From Apilactobacillus quenuiae (lineage in GTDB: Bacteria > Bacillota > Bacilli > Lactobacillales > Lactobacillaceae): a stretch of DNA of 64,000 nt. The notes beneath the pieces were generated by a model. That model made no database searches, was not told the origin of the DNA, and saw nothing but the letters and a program-made list of their open reading frames with translations. Both the position numbers and the translations under genes were made by a program. Where the stretch lies: NCBI RefSeq assembly GCF_002994005.1, contig NZ_POSN01000003.1, positions 32,352 to 96,351 of the forward strand, given 5' to 3'. Of the stretch, positions 27,089-36,566 are shown piece after piece (position 1 is the first letter of the stretch; each line of letters begins with the position of its first letter).

Positions 27089-28123
27089 TTATTTTTGTCC
27101 ACGACTATAAGAATCATTAAACGCCTTAAAGTTTTTATCATGTAAATACTTAGCAGCATCTGATAACCAGTTAGTATTACGTAACAATGCGCGCCCTTCC
27201 ATGATTAAGTCAGCTTGATTATTTTGTAAAATATATTCACATAAACCAGGATTATCTAAAAGTCCCACTGTAGAAACTGGAATTTTAACAGCCTGCTTCA
27301 TCTCAGTTGCAAATTTAGTCTGATATCCATCATGAACTGAAAAATCAGGACTAGCATCAGTTAACCCACCAGTTGATGCATCAATTAAGTCAATTCCTGA
27401 TGACTCTAACCAACGACCAATTTGTTGCCAATCAGACATTTCGTTTTGAGTACCTGTTGTATCATAATCACTCAATGACAATCTAATCCAAATTGGTCCA
27501 TTATAATTAGCTTTAACAGCTTCAACAACTTCGCGAACAATGCGGTAACGTTTTTCTAAACTGCCACCATATTCATCATTACGTTTATTTGAAACAGCCG
27601 ATAAGAACTGATGTAATAGATATCCATGCGCTCCATGAATTTCAACCATATCAGCATCTGCGTTGGCTGCTCTTTTAGCTGCTTTGCCAAAATTATCAAC
27701 AATTTGTTTAATTTGATCAATTGTTAATGCGTTCGGTGTTCGATAGTTACTACTAAATTCAAATGAACTAGGTGCAACTGGCATATCAGCATCGCTAGCT
27801 TTACGCCCCGCATGATTCAATTGCACCCCAATTTTACTACCTAAATAGTGAATCGAATCAACTAATGATTTAAGTTTATCCGCTTGTTGATCATTCCATA
27901 ATCCCAAATCATTTTTAGTAATACGTCCGTCAGGCTCTACCGCTGTGGATTCTGTAATAATTAAGCCCACTTGGCTAATGGCACGCATCCCATAATGGGA
28001 AAAATGAAATGGGGTTAAAATCCCATCTTCATTCTTAACCTCATACATACACATTGGTGACATAACAACTTTATTTTTTAAATCTAAGCCACCAATATTA
28101 GCTTTCGATAATAATAAAGACAT
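27089..28123 (-). CDS. namA: Old yellow enzyme, NADPH dehydrogenase NamA/YqjM type
   Basis: A 344-residue FMN oxidoreductase. The YqjM-type N-terminal MSPMCMYE includes the redox-tuning Cys25 and Tyr27. HGAHGYLLHQFLSAVSNKR is the active-site/FMN block, and the C-terminal FMN phosphate site is in LIMEGRALLRN. It reduces activated C=C bonds (enals, enones, quinones) and probably detoxifies electrophiles. AAGGAG precedes the ATG. Monocistronic. Confidence 0.9.
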   Translation of the reverse strand: MSLLLSKANIGGLDLKNKVVMSPMCMYEVKNEDGILTPFHFSHYGMRAISQVGLIITESTAVEPDGRITKNDLGLWNDQQADKLKSLVDSIHYLGSKIGVQLNHAGRKASDADMPVAPSSFEFSSNYRTPNALTIDQIKQIVDNFGKAAKRAANADADMVEIHGAHGYLLHQFLSAVSNKRNDEYGGSLEKRYRIVREVVEAVKANYNGPIWIRLSLSDYDTTGTQNEMSDWQQIGRWLESSGIDLIDASTGGLTDASPDFSVHDGYQTKFATEMKQAVKIPVSTVGLLDNPGLCEYILQNNQADLIMEGRALLRNTNWLSDAAKYLHDKNFKAFNDSYSRGQK

Positions 28124-28189
28124 ATTAGTTTTGCTCCTTCTTATTGCTTACTTAATGTTAGTAACATTAGCATGTTAATTTTTAGATGT

Positions 28190-28216
28190 AAAATAAAAAC
28201 ACTCAGTAAATGAGTG
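28190..28216 (-). terminator. Short terminator after the 82-residue gene
   Basis: CACTC / GAGTG stem with 7-nt loop followed by TTTTTATTTT on the minus strand, directly after the stop codon. Confidence 0.6.
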
Positions 28217-28465
28217 CTAAGATAATGCGTTCATCGCATTAGTAAAACAATGCATTGAACAATTAATTTCGCCTTTAATGATTTTAATTTTATAATCAAC
28301 ATATTCTTGATCAACATCATTTTCAGCTTGTTTTAAATAATTGGTCAAGTTATCAATATCTGAAATAACATTACTTCGTTCATTCTTATTATCAAAAGCA
28401 TTTAATAAATGCGAACGTGTCCTTTTTAGGTTTAATAATGTTTGATTAATCTTATTATTTTCCAT
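28217..28465 (-). CDS. Small helical hypothetical protein
   Basis: 82 residues, predicted all-helical. Charged heptad-like stretches (LLNLKRTRSHLLNAF, DNLTNYLKQAENDV) are followed by a C-terminal C-S-M-H-C motif. It superficially resembles CsoR-type metal sensors in size and helix content, but lacks the conserved first cysteine and His pattern, so that name is not applied. AGGAG lies 7 nt before the ATG. It is 14 nt downstream of an MFS exporter and probably co-transcribed with it. Confidence 0.65.
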   Translation of the reverse strand: MENNKINQTLLNLKRTRSHLLNAFDNKNERSNVISDIDNLTNYLKQAENDVDQEYVDYKIKIIKGEINCSMHCFTNAMNALS

Positions 28466-28479
28466 GAAAATACTCCTAT

Positions 28480-29700
28480 TTAATCTCCATCATTCTTAAT
28501 TGACTTTAAATTTTTTCTAACCAGAAATAAATTAATTGCTGCTAAAACTGTTGTTGCAATAAACACGCCTCGATAACCACCAATTAAAACTACTGCTGAT
28601 CCAATCATCGGGCCTGAAACATTGCCTGCAGCTTGAAAACTTTGATTCCAGCTAAAAACCTGACTGATTCTTTCTTTTGGACTATATTTAGCTAACATCG
28701 CCTGAACTGTTGGTAATAATGCTGCATCTGAAATTCCTATTAAGAACCTAGTAATTCCTAATTGCCAAACATTTTGCACAAAACTGGTTAAAAAGAAAAT
28801 TAAAATAGAAAATAAGATTCCAAATTTTAGGATTTGATGAGAACCAATTCGATCACCTAGTTTACCAAAGAATGGCGCAATCGATATCATTGCCACCCCA
28901 TTTAAAGCTTGAATGATACCAGCTACCAGCGCAATATTTGTTGAGTTAGGATCCAGCTGTTTTACATATAGACTAAGAATTGGTGAAATCGAATTATTAG
29001 TTGCCTGAATAAATAATGTCGTTAAAAACATCCCAAACAAAATTTGAGCTGTGGGAATACCCGTTAAGAAATGTGGTTGCTTTTCACCTTTTTCATGAAC
29101 AACTGGCATAAAGTTTTCATGTACAAAAAAGATACTTAGGAAAAATGCAATCAACATTGCAATTCCCGTGATTAAAAAGGTATAACGATACCCAAATAAA
29201 TCAGCTATCAAACCACCTACCATTGGACCAATCAATGTCCCGGATACATTTCCAGTCGATAATTTACCAGAGGCATGCCCAATTTTATTTTTTGGAGTTT
29301 CAGCAGCTACTAACGCATTAGCATTACTAATAAATCCAGAGAAAACTCCTTGTAGTAACCGCAAGATAATCAATTGCCAAGCACTTGTTACTAAGCTCAT
29401 GCTACCAATCACAACTGCCATCCCAAATGAAGCCCTTAATAGCATTGGCTTTCTTCCATATTTATCAGCTAGATATCCCCAAAGTGGTGATACAATCATT
29501 TTAATAATAAATGGTGCAGCAAATGCTAAGCCACTATAGATTGAAGTTTCGGTGGCGTTATAGTGACCTAATTGGCCAATAAATAATGCAATAAAAGGAC
29601 TAATACAACTAAATCCAATTCCGGCTATAAAGGTTCCAAACCATAAAACATTTAAGTTTTGTTTCCAATTAACAGTTTTCGAACCCAATGTGACACTCAT
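28480..29700 (-). CDS. DHA1-type MFS multidrug exporter
   Basis: About 406 residues, 12 membrane segments, resembling PmrA-type exporters. Motif A is GYLADKYGRKPML (about residue 70-82); the motif C region is in NVSGTLIGPMVGGLIADLFG. The second half repeats motif A as FGKLGDRIGSHQIL. ATG 29700 directly abuts AAAGGAG, which is tight. A TTG 12 nt on (29688) or an upstream ATG are alternatives, so the first residues are uncertain. Substrates unknown. Confidence 0.88.
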   Translation of the reverse strand: MSVTLGSKTVNWKQNLNVLWFGTFIAGIGFSCISPFIALFIGQLGHYNATETSIYSGLAFAAPFIIKMIVSPLWGYLADKYGRKPMLLRASFGMAVVIGSMSLVTSAWQLIILRLLQGVFSGFISNANALVAAETPKNKIGHASGKLSTGNVSGTLIGPMVGGLIADLFGYRYTFLITGIAMLIAFFLSIFFVHENFMPVVHEKGEKQPHFLTGIPTAQILFGMFLTTLFIQATNNSISPILSLYVKQLDPNSTNIALVAGIIQALNGVAMISIAPFFGKLGDRIGSHQILKFGILFSILIFFLTSFVQNVWQLGITRFLIGISDAALLPTVQAMLAKYSPKERISQVFSWNQSFQAAGNVSGPMIGSAVVLIGGYRGVFIATTVLAAINLFLVRKNLKSIKNDGD

Positions 29701-29812
29701 CTCCTTTATTTTTATCATACTCATAAATAAAGAATTATAACACCAACAAATTAGATGCAAAAGTTATTGGTATCAAAGAATATAGGGTAAAATGATAAAT
29801 GGGAGGTTATAT

Positions 29813-30838
29813 ATGATTTACATATTATTATTAACCTTATTTTTATCAATTGGGTTATCTATTATTTCATATAAATTAAACAAAACTAGTATTATAAATG
29901 GACTACTGATTTTATTATCTATTTTTGCTATTATTGCTAACTTAGGATATTTAGCATTTAATATACATATTAAAATAATCAATATTCCAGTAATGATTTT
30001 GTTCACGATAACAAGTTCATTACTTTTATTAGTTTATTTAATCTATACAATTATCTTAGTGACTGATGGCATTGTTGTCTGGTATTATGAAAAACATCAT
30101 TTGGCAAATAACTTAAGTCTAATCATGGGTCTAATAATGATTATTTATCCTATTGTTAATCATCTTGGCTTTAATATCTTACCAAATCCCTTTAGTTTAG
30201 TTATCGAAAGAATTATTGAATTTGGATTATTATATATGGTTAGTGTTTTTATTGCTTTTTGCATTTCAGTAATTATATGTAATTTAAACAAACCTACATT
30301 AAATCAAGACTATATAATTATTTTAGGAGCTGGCTTAATACACGGAAATAAAGTTGGCCCGATTCTAGCGGCCAGAATTAATAAAGCTATTAATATTTAT
30401 TGGCAACAAATTGAAAAAACAAATAAGCATCCTTTCATAATTTGTTCAGGTGGGCAAGGTCCTGATGAAACTGTTTCTGAAGGATTTGCCATGTGCGAAT
30501 ATGCAAATCAACATGGTGTAAATGAAGCTGATGTTACAGCAGAAGAACATTCAATTAATACAATGACTAATTTTGAAAGATCTAGCAAAATAATTGCTCG
30601 AAAACATTTGAAAATTGATAAAGGAATTTTTGTTTCAAGTAATTATCACATCTATCGAGCTAATCAATATGCTAAAATTGCTGGTCTACCAATTAATGGA
30701 ATTGGCTCAAAGACTAAAATAACCGCGTTATCTAATAGTATTCTACGTGAATATTTTGCGATTATGTTGAATCATAAGCTATTAAATTTATTAATCGGAA
30801 TATTGATTATAATAACTACAACAATTTTATACATCTAA
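29813..30838 (+). CDS. YdcF/DUF218-family membrane protein
   Basis: 341 residues. Four or five N-terminal membrane segments (about 1-165) are followed by a DUF218 domain (YIIILGAGL ... ICSGGQGPDE ... SINTMTNFERS ... GIFVSSNYHIYRA) and a C-terminal hydrophobic tail. SanA/YdcF proteins are linked to cell-envelope permeability and may bind nucleotide or sugar ligands. ATG 29813 lies 6 nt after GGGAGG; the upstream ATG at 29792 includes that site. Confidence 0.85.
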   Translation: MIYILLLTLFLSIGLSIISYKLNKTSIINGLLILLSIFAIIANLGYLAFNIHIKIINIPVMILFTITSSLLLLVYLIYTIILVTDGIVVWYYEKHHLANNLSLIMGLIMIIYPIVNHLGFNILPNPFSLVIERIIEFGLLYMVSVFIAFCISVIICNLNKPTLNQDYIIILGAGLIHGNKVGPILAARINKAINIYWQQIEKTNKHPFIICSGGQGPDETVSEGFAMCEYANQHGVNEADVTAEEHSINTMTNFERSSKIIARKHLKIDKGIFVSSNYHIYRANQYAKIAGLPINGIGSKTKITALSNSILREYFAIMLNHKLLNLLIGILIIITTTILYI

Positions 30839-30873
30839 AAAAAGGATTCCATCATTAAGATAGAACCCTTTTA
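30839..30873. terminator. Imperfect bidirectional terminator
   Basis: AAAGGATTCCATC / GATAGAACCCTTT with two G-U-type mismatches and a 5-nt loop. Confidence 0.65.
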
Positions 30874-30875
30874 AT

Positions 30876-31541
30876 TTATTGATTAATATAGTCCAATAAT
30901 TGATACATAACTCGCTTATTTTCTTTAGGAACAGGATGGTTAATAATATCAGAAGCACTCTGATTTAAAGCATTATCACAAGCATAATTCCCATCATTAA
31001 CAACAATTTCTCTTAAATCTGTCTGCATTGGTTCAAAGTGAAATTGCAATCCGATAATACGATGATTAATTACAAAACCCTGATTTTTCATCAAATCACT
31101 AGAAAACAACAATTTAGCTTGATTAGGTACTTCAAACATTTCACCATGCCAATGTAAAGCTGTTAATTTTTTAGGTAGATTATCTATTATATTAGTTTGT
31201 AAATATACGGGTGCCCAACCTACTTCCTTTACTGGAGAAGCAGAAATTCGATATCCCAAAGCTTTAGCTATTTGTTGTGATCCAAAGCACGCACCATAAA
31301 TTGGAATAGCTTTTTCAATCGCTTCATGAATCAATGCGCGTTCTGCTTTAATCCAATCGTCCCCATCATTAGCACTCATTGGTCCACCTAATATTACTAA
31401 CATATCAGTTTCATTAATATCAGGTAATTTGTGAAATTCATTAGGATGGTAAATATACATATCGTATCCATGATCTTCTGCCCATGAGCGAATTGATCCA
31501 GGGCCTTCATTAGATGCATGTTGTAAAACATTAATGCGCAT
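30876..31541 (-). CDS. Type 1 glutamine amidotransferase (GMP synthase-like)
   Basis: 221 residues with oxyanion strand VILGGPMSAND (49-59), nucleophile Cys85 in YGACFGSQQIAKALG and catalytic His/Glu in LQFHFEP (about 165-171). A stand-alone domain like this usually acts on free glutamine or gamma-glutamyl compounds, with no synthase partner; the substrate is unknown. AAGGT precedes the ATG. It follows the small secreted gene by 21 nt on the same strand. Confidence 0.87.
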   Translation of the reverse strand: MRINVLQHASNEGPGSIRSWAEDHGYDMYIYHPNEFHKLPDINETDMLVILGGPMSANDGDDWIKAERALIHEAIEKAIPIYGACFGSQQIAKALGYRISASPVKEVGWAPVYLQTNIIDNLPKKLTALHWHGEMFEVPNQAKLLFSSDLMKNQGFVINHRIIGLQFHFEPMQTDLREIVVNDGNYACDNALNQSASDIINHPVPKENKRVMYQLLDYINQ

Positions 31542-31562
31542 ATCAATTACCTTCTTTTAACT

Positions 31563-31913
31563 TTATTTAATAATTTTTAACCAACGAGTATTCTCTGGTT
31601 TAAACATAACCCATAATTGTTTAGCAGTTTTATGATTTAATTTTAATACCCAGGTAAAATTACTACCAGCACTAGTTAATTTAACAATTTGTCCTTTATG
31701 CAAGGTAATTTTTTTATCGACTTTAATGTGGTTATATTCAGGAGTACCAGTAATTTTAATACGGTCGACTTTTACTGGTTTAGTAACCCTAACCGTTCTA
31801 AAATGATACCAATACTTGGACATTTGACTAGGATTAGATTTTGCTGAGGCAGTAGTTCCAACGAAAATTAATAAAAATAATGACAATACAAATGATAGAA
31901 ATAGCTTTTTCAT
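31563..31913 (-). CDS. Small secreted single-repeat protein
   Basis: 116 residues with signal peptide (cleavage near ASA-K). The mature part is one copy of the repeat seen three times in the protein at 23256-24548: YW..FRTVRVTK ... LHKGQIVKL ... FTWVLKL ... LWVMF...TRWL. ATG 31913 lies 9 nt after GAGGAGG; the longer TTG frame includes the ribosome site. Probably a wall- or polymer-binding secreted factor; function unproven. Confidence 0.7.
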   Translation of the reverse strand: MKKLFLSFVLSLFLLIFVGTTASAKSNPSQMSKYWYHFRTVRVTKPVKVDRIKITGTPEYNHIKVDKKITLHKGQIVKLTSAGSNFTWVLKLNHKTAKQLWVMFKPENTRWLKIIK

Positions 31914-32012
31914 TATAAATATCCTCCTCAAAAATATTTAATATACTTTTATTTTAGCACGATTTTAAAATGGTATATAATAAAGAAAACTCTTTTTTAA
32001 AGAAGGTTTATT

Positions 32013-32741
32013 ATGAAAAAGAAATTATTATTATTATTAGTGGTATTACCTACATTAATAGTGTTTTTTCAAAATACTAATACAGCAAAAGCTAATTCTA
32101 ACCCTAACATTTACAAAATTACCAAAACCAATAGTGGTTCTATCGCTAATATAAATAATCCTAATAAGATTGATATTTATAATAAAGATTTTAATGGTAA
32201 AAATAGGATAAGTTTACTAAAAAAAGTTGTGACGGGTAAACAATATCATGTAACAGTTAACGGCGTTAATAAAATATATCAAGCAATATACCAAAAAAGA
32301 AAATTATTAGGTTACGTTTGGCACGGATTCTTAAATATCGATTATAATCTAACTTTTTCATATCAAGCTTCTAAAAATTTTAGAAAATTAGTTAATACTT
32401 ATCGTGATGCAAATCAAATTGATAAATTAAAAGTCAGTCATAAATTAAGCCATGAAGCCAATTTAATCGCTAAAAATATTGATAAGAACTTTTTACCAAA
32501 AAATACCAATAATCAAATGGTATATTATACAAAGTATCATGAGACATATATGCCTACTTCATTTAGTTATCTAGCATTTAAAAAATTTGTTTACTTTGAT
32601 CAAAATGAAAATAATCAAAGTTATAATGCTTTGAAAAATATTAATAATAAATATATTGGTGTCTCAGCAATTAAAAGCCCATTACATTTAGGCAACCATA
32701 ACGAAATGAATAATTATTATTTAGTTGTTTTAATAAAATAA
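32013..32741 (+). CDS. Secreted protein with degenerate CAP/SCP-like domain
   Basis: 242 residues with signal peptide (cleavage near AKA-N). The C-terminal half resembles a CAP (SCP/PR1-like) domain: FRKLVNTYRDANQIDKLKV followed by L...A...AKNI, and a closing N.YYLVVLI strand. The usual HxxxE and GEN blocks are not evident, so it is degenerate or a distant relative. Asn/Lys-rich throughout. It may bind lipid or wall components. Confidence 0.55.
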   Translation: MKKKLLLLLVVLPTLIVFFQNTNTAKANSNPNIYKITKTNSGSIANINNPNKIDIYNKDFNGKNRISLLKKVVTGKQYHVTVNGVNKIYQAIYQKRKLLGYVWHGFLNIDYNLTFSYQASKNFRKLVNTYRDANQIDKLKVSHKLSHEANLIAKNIDKNFLPKNTNNQMVYYTKYHETYMPTSFSYLAFKKFVYFDQNENNQSYNALKNINNKYIGVSAIKSPLHLGNHNEMNNYYLVVLIK

Positions 32742-32744
32742 TAT

Positions 32745-32778
32745 AAAAAAGGTAGCGATAATTTTCGTTACCTTTTTT
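32745..32778. terminator. Bidirectional terminator
   Basis: AAAAAAGGTAGCGA / TCGTTACCTTTTTT with one mismatch. Confidence 0.85.
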
Positions 32779-32784
32779 AGTACT

Positions 32785-33942
32785 CTATTTCAAATACTTT
32801 TTAGCCACTTCTTCATACAAATTTATGAACTGAAGATAGGATCCGATATCAATAAACTCATTAGTTTGATGAGCTGTATTATTTCCAGGTCCTAATATAA
32901 TCACATCTAAGTCATTGTTACGTGTATATTGAGAGGCATCAGTCCCCATCGACATTGCTTTTAATGGAAAATGCGTATCTTCTTCTATTAGATTATTAGC
33001 AATTTTTTTAGTTAATTTTACAATTCTTGCGTTAGGATTGCTTTTAACTGGTTGTCCACTAAAGTTAACTTTTAATTTCAAATTAAAATTTTCTTGCATA
33101 TTTAATTTATCAATCAAATTTTCTAATTTATCGATAATTTCATCGTTTGGCAAACTAGGAATTGTTCGAACCATAACCTTTTCATATGCAAAATCTGGAA
33201 TTGAATTAACCTGCTTTCCACCATGAAAAACGTCAGGGGTATAAATTGTTCTGCCTAATGTATCATCACTAACTGTAAAAGATGCAAATAGTTGCTTTTC
33301 TAGACTTCGATATTCAATTAAATTATCAATTGCATCAATCCCTAATTCTGGAGTAGAACTATGCGCAGCTTTACCAATACTTTCTACTGTATAAATCAAA
33401 GCACCTTTATGTGAATATACAATTGAATGATTATTCACTTCATCTCCGGTAGGTTCACCTATTATCATTGAATCTAAATCATCCGCATAGCCTAATTTGG
33501 TTAGCTTATGGGCACCACCCTGGGTTAATTCTTCAGAAATTGTGGCTAACAATCGTAATGAACCATTTAAATGAACCTTTTGTTCTTTTAATTCAATCAT
33601 TGCAATTATCATTGCTGCTAAGCCTGACTTCATATCAGTAGCTCCACGGCCAAACAACTTATCACCAATAACTTTAGCTGAAAAAGGATTTGAGTCCCAA
33701 ACATTAATGTTGCCTTCACTAACTGTATCCTCATGACCTTCAAAAGCTAATTTAGGTCCGTTACCATTACCAATTTCAGCTACTAAGTTACTTCGGTTAT
33801 TTTCCTGTTCAATAATTTGGCTATTAATTCCATAATGATTCAAAAGTTGATTGATATATCTAGCAACGTCAGCTTCATTTTCATCAACTGTTTTAATATT
33901 AATTAAATCAGATAAAATTTTTAACTTATTTTCTTTATTCAT
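32785..33942 (-). CDS. M20-family ArgE/DapE-type deacylase or peptidase
   Basis: 385 residues. Metal-site blocks are LAFEGHEDTVSEG (first His/Asp), GRGATDMKSGLAAM (bridging Asp), EELTQGGA (catalytic Glu pair) and a C-terminal AHQTNEFID His. The dimerisation domain is in the middle. It hydrolyses an N-acyl amino acid or succinyl-DAP-like substrate. As the last gene of the methionine T-box operon, it could release methionine from N-acyl-Met or Met peptides (inference). The second ATG (33942) lies 9 nt after AAAGGA; the first abuts the ribosome site. Confidence 0.85.
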   Translation of the reverse strand: MNKENKLKILSDLINIKTVDENEADVARYINQLLNHYGINSQIIEQENNRSNLVAEIGNGNGPKLAFEGHEDTVSEGNINVWDSNPFSAKVIGDKLFGRGATDMKSGLAAMIIAMIELKEQKVHLNGSLRLLATISEELTQGGAHKLTKLGYADDLDSMIIGEPTGDEVNNHSIVYSHKGALIYTVESIGKAAHSSTPELGIDAIDNLIEYRSLEKQLFASFTVSDDTLGRTIYTPDVFHGGKQVNSIPDFAYEKVMVRTIPSLPNDEIIDKLENLIDKLNMQENFNLKLKVNFSGQPVKSNPNARIVKLTKKIANNLIEEDTHFPLKAMSMGTDASQYTRNNDLDVIILGPGNNTAHQTNEFIDIGSYLQFINLYEEVAKKYLK

Positions 33943-33962
33943 AAAAGACATTCCTTTGCATA

Positions 33963-34649
33963 CTAATTTTCATGATCAGTCCATTTAGCTAATAAGTCGC
34001 CAATAATTTGAATGATAAAAATCAAAAGCAAAATTAAAATTAATGAGACAATGGTAACGTCATTTTCAAATCTTTGATAACCAACAATTACTGCTAGGTT
34101 ACCTAATCCGCCTCCACCAACGGTTCCTGCCATTGCAGTTAAACTAATTAAACTAATTAATGTAACAACTGAAGATCTAATGATTTTAGGCAAGCCTTCT
34201 TTTAAATAAACTCTAAAAATAATTGATAGATTAGAAGAACCCATTGCTTTAGCTGCTTCAATAATTCCATAATCTACATCTAACAATGCATTTTGAACTT
34301 GTCTGGCATAAAAGGGAATTACTGCCACTACCAATGGAACAATAGCTGCAGTGGTTCCAATACTGGTCCCAACTATAATTCTTGTAAATGGTGAAATAAC
34401 TGCTAACAAAATAATAAAAGGAATCGATCTAAATAAGTTAACAATCTTATCGAGAACATTGTAGAAAGTTTTGCTTTCTACGATGCCGCCACTTTCTGTA
34501 ATTACTAAAAGTACTCCCACAATTAAGCCTAAAATACCACCAATTAAGGCTGTTATTCCTGTCATATAAATTGTTTCGAGGGTAGCTTGAATAAAATCAG
34601 GAACCATCTGAGAAACATTGGGCAAATATTGAGTTAAAAAACTACTCAT
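33963..34649 (-). CDS. metI: Methionine ABC transporter permease
   Basis: A 228-residue MetI-type permease with five membrane segments and the EAA loop EAAKAMGSSNLSIIFRVYL (about 133-151) that docks to MetN. It is separated by 11 nt from metN and from the downstream peptidase gene. Methionine, its sulfoxide or D-isomers are family substrates. Confidence 0.93.
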   Translation of the reverse strand: MSSFLTQYLPNVSQMVPDFIQATLETIYMTGITALIGGILGLIVGVLLVITESGGIVESKTFYNVLDKIVNLFRSIPFIILLAVISPFTRIIVGTSIGTTAAIVPLVVAVIPFYARQVQNALLDVDYGIIEAAKAMGSSNLSIIFRVYLKEGLPKIIRSSVVTLISLISLTAMAGTVGGGGLGNLAVIVGYQRFENDVTIVSLILILLLIFIIQIIGDLLAKWTDHEN

Positions 34650-34660
34650 CTAATCACGAC

Positions 34661-35701
34661 CTATTCTAATTTTATATCCGTCAATGCAATTTTTTTATTT
34701 AATAAGTATTGTTTAATTTCTTTAATAACATCTTGATTGGCATCAATTTCAATTATCAAATTACCAAGTGGAATGTCCTGAATAAATTCAATATTTCCAT
34801 AAATAATATTGGAAATAACGCCAAATTTTTGATAAAGATTAATAATGATTGGTTGCTCTGTTGAATAACCTACATATTTTAAATGAAATAATTGGTTATT
34901 TTTTGCTACATCTAGAAAATAATCTTGTTGTTTTAAAGTTTCTGTCGCCTCTTTAAAATTATTTGTAGTATTAATAAACTCTTTTGTCATTGGATGTTTG
35001 GGGGCACTAAAGATACTTAAAATATCACCTTTTTCTACTAATCTACCTGAATCCATGACCGCCACTTTATTACATACAGTTTTTACTACATCCATTTCAT
35101 GAGTAATTAAAACAATGGTTACTCCTAAATCTTGATTAATTCTTTTTAGCAAAGTCAGGATATCTTTAGTTGTCTTTGGATCTAGCGCACTTGTTGCTTC
35201 ATCACTAATTAGGATTTCTGGATTATTAGCTAAAGCTCTAGCAATGGCAACTCTTTGTTTTTGTCCACCTGATAATTGAGCTGGATAGGAATTTTCTTTG
35301 CCTTGCAAATCAACCAACTCAATTAAATGTTGAATACGTTTTTCTCTTTCCTCATGGCTTTTATTATCACCTAACATTGGATATAAAATATTTTCTTTAA
35401 TAGTTTTAGAATTCATCAAATTAAAATGTTGAAAAATAATCCCAATTGAATGACGTAAATTTCGCAATTTTGAACTATTAAACTTTAATATATCTTGATT
35501 ATCAATAAAGACTTCTCCCTTAGTTGGTTCCTGAAGTCGATTAATAACCCGAACTAAAGTACTTTTACCAGCTCCAGAATATCCAACAATTCCATAGGTA
35601 TCACCTTTATCAATTGATAATGAAACATTTTGCACCGCTTTAGAAATTTTATTTTTTTGCTTAAAAGTAACACTGATATTTTTTAAATCAATTTGAGCCA
35701 T
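34661..35701 (-). CDS. metN: Methionine ABC transporter ATP-binding protein
   Basis: 346 residues. Walker A is VGYSGAGKST (near 38), signature LSGGQKQRVAIARAL (near 143) and Walker B ILISDEATSALD. The C-terminal 80-90 residues are an ACT-like NIL domain, the site for allosteric inhibition by internal methionine. Ribosome site AAGGTG, 7 nt spacing. Confidence 0.95.
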   Translation of the reverse strand: MAQIDLKNISVTFKQKNKISKAVQNVSLSIDKGDTYGIVGYSGAGKSTLVRVINRLQEPTKGEVFIDNQDILKFNSSKLRNLRHSIGIIFQHFNLMNSKTIKENILYPMLGDNKSHEEREKRIQHLIELVDLQGKENSYPAQLSGGQKQRVAIARALANNPEILISDEATSALDPKTTKDILTLLKRINQDLGVTIVLITHEMDVVKTVCNKVAVMDSGRLVEKGDILSIFSAPKHPMTKEFINTTNNFKEATETLKQQDYFLDVAKNNQLFHLKYVGYSTEQPIIINLYQKFGVISNIIYGNIEFIQDIPLGNLIIEIDANQDVIKEIKQYLLNKKIALTDIKLE

Positions 35702-35712
35702 TTTACATCACC

Positions 35713-36528
35713 TTATTTAAAATCAATATCCCAAGCTGGAATGTTTTTACCTTTGTATAGTTTGTTTAATAATTTCTTAGTAGCGTCAGATTGATATTCT
35801 TTAACAACTGCCTTGTAATACTTATTGTTTTTATCAGACTTATTAGCAGAAATTATATTAATGTATGGAATTGCACCTTTATTTGTTTTTTCTGTAAATA
35901 ATTCATCTTTGTTTGGTAATTTAGCATCTAAAGCAAAGTTACCATTAACAACTGCAGCGTCTTCATCTGATAAGGATCTTGGTGTTTGAGATGCATCAAT
36001 TGGAACTATCTTTAAATGTTTCTTATTTTCTTTGATATTCTTAGTTGATGGTAATGCACTGTTATCTAGTTTGATTAGGCCTGCACTATCCAATAGTTTC
36101 AAGCCTCTAGCTTCATTCGTTACATCATTTGCAACTGCAATACTTGCACCATCTTTTAAATCACCTAAGCTTTTAACTTTTTGTGAATATAAAGTTAAAG
36201 GTGAAAAAACGGTCTTTCCAATAGAAACAATGTTACTTTTATGAGCAGCATTCCAATTATCTTGAAAAGCAAAATTTTGAAAAGCGTTAATGTCTACTTC
36301 ATGATTTTGTAATGCTCCATTTGGTTGTGAATAATCTGTAAATGAAACTAATTGTAGATTAATACCCTTTTTCTTTAAACGATCAGCGATTGGATTCCAT
36401 ACTCTTTTATCGCCACCCATAATTCCTAGCTTTACTGTATGCCCGGAATTACCACAAGCAGTTAATAAAAATAATGGCAATAGTAATAATAGTGAAGCTC
36501 CAATAAAAATCTTTCTAAATTTCTTCAT
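35713..36528 (-). CDS. metQ: Methionine-binding lipoprotein (NlpA family)
   Basis: 271 residues. The lipobox LLTAC (Cys about 25) anchors it outside the membrane. The NlpA fold markers are present (KLGIMGGDKRVWNPIADRL ... VDINAFQNFAFQDNWN ... ASQTPRSLSDEDAAVVNG). First gene of metQ-metN-metI-peptidase, directly below a methionine T-box. AGGAGGG precedes the ATG. Confidence 0.94.
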   Translation of the reverse strand: MKKFRKIFIGASLLLLLPLFLLTACGNSGHTVKLGIMGGDKRVWNPIADRLKKKGINLQLVSFTDYSQPNGALQNHEVDINAFQNFAFQDNWNAAHKSNIVSIGKTVFSPLTLYSQKVKSLGDLKDGASIAVANDVTNEARGLKLLDSAGLIKLDNSALPSTKNIKENKKHLKIVPIDASQTPRSLSDEDAAVVNGNFALDAKLPNKDELFTEKTNKGAIPYINIISANKSDKNNKYYKAVVKEYQSDATKKLLNKLYKGKNIPAWDIDFK

Positions 36529-36566
36529 AATAAACCCTCCTAAAAGTATGTATGAAATACAAAATA

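Noticed and set aside
28217-28465. CsoR/FrmR-type metal sensor
   Set aside because: Size and helices fit, but the conserved Cys-His-Cys pattern across the helices is absent; only a C-terminal CSMHC is present.
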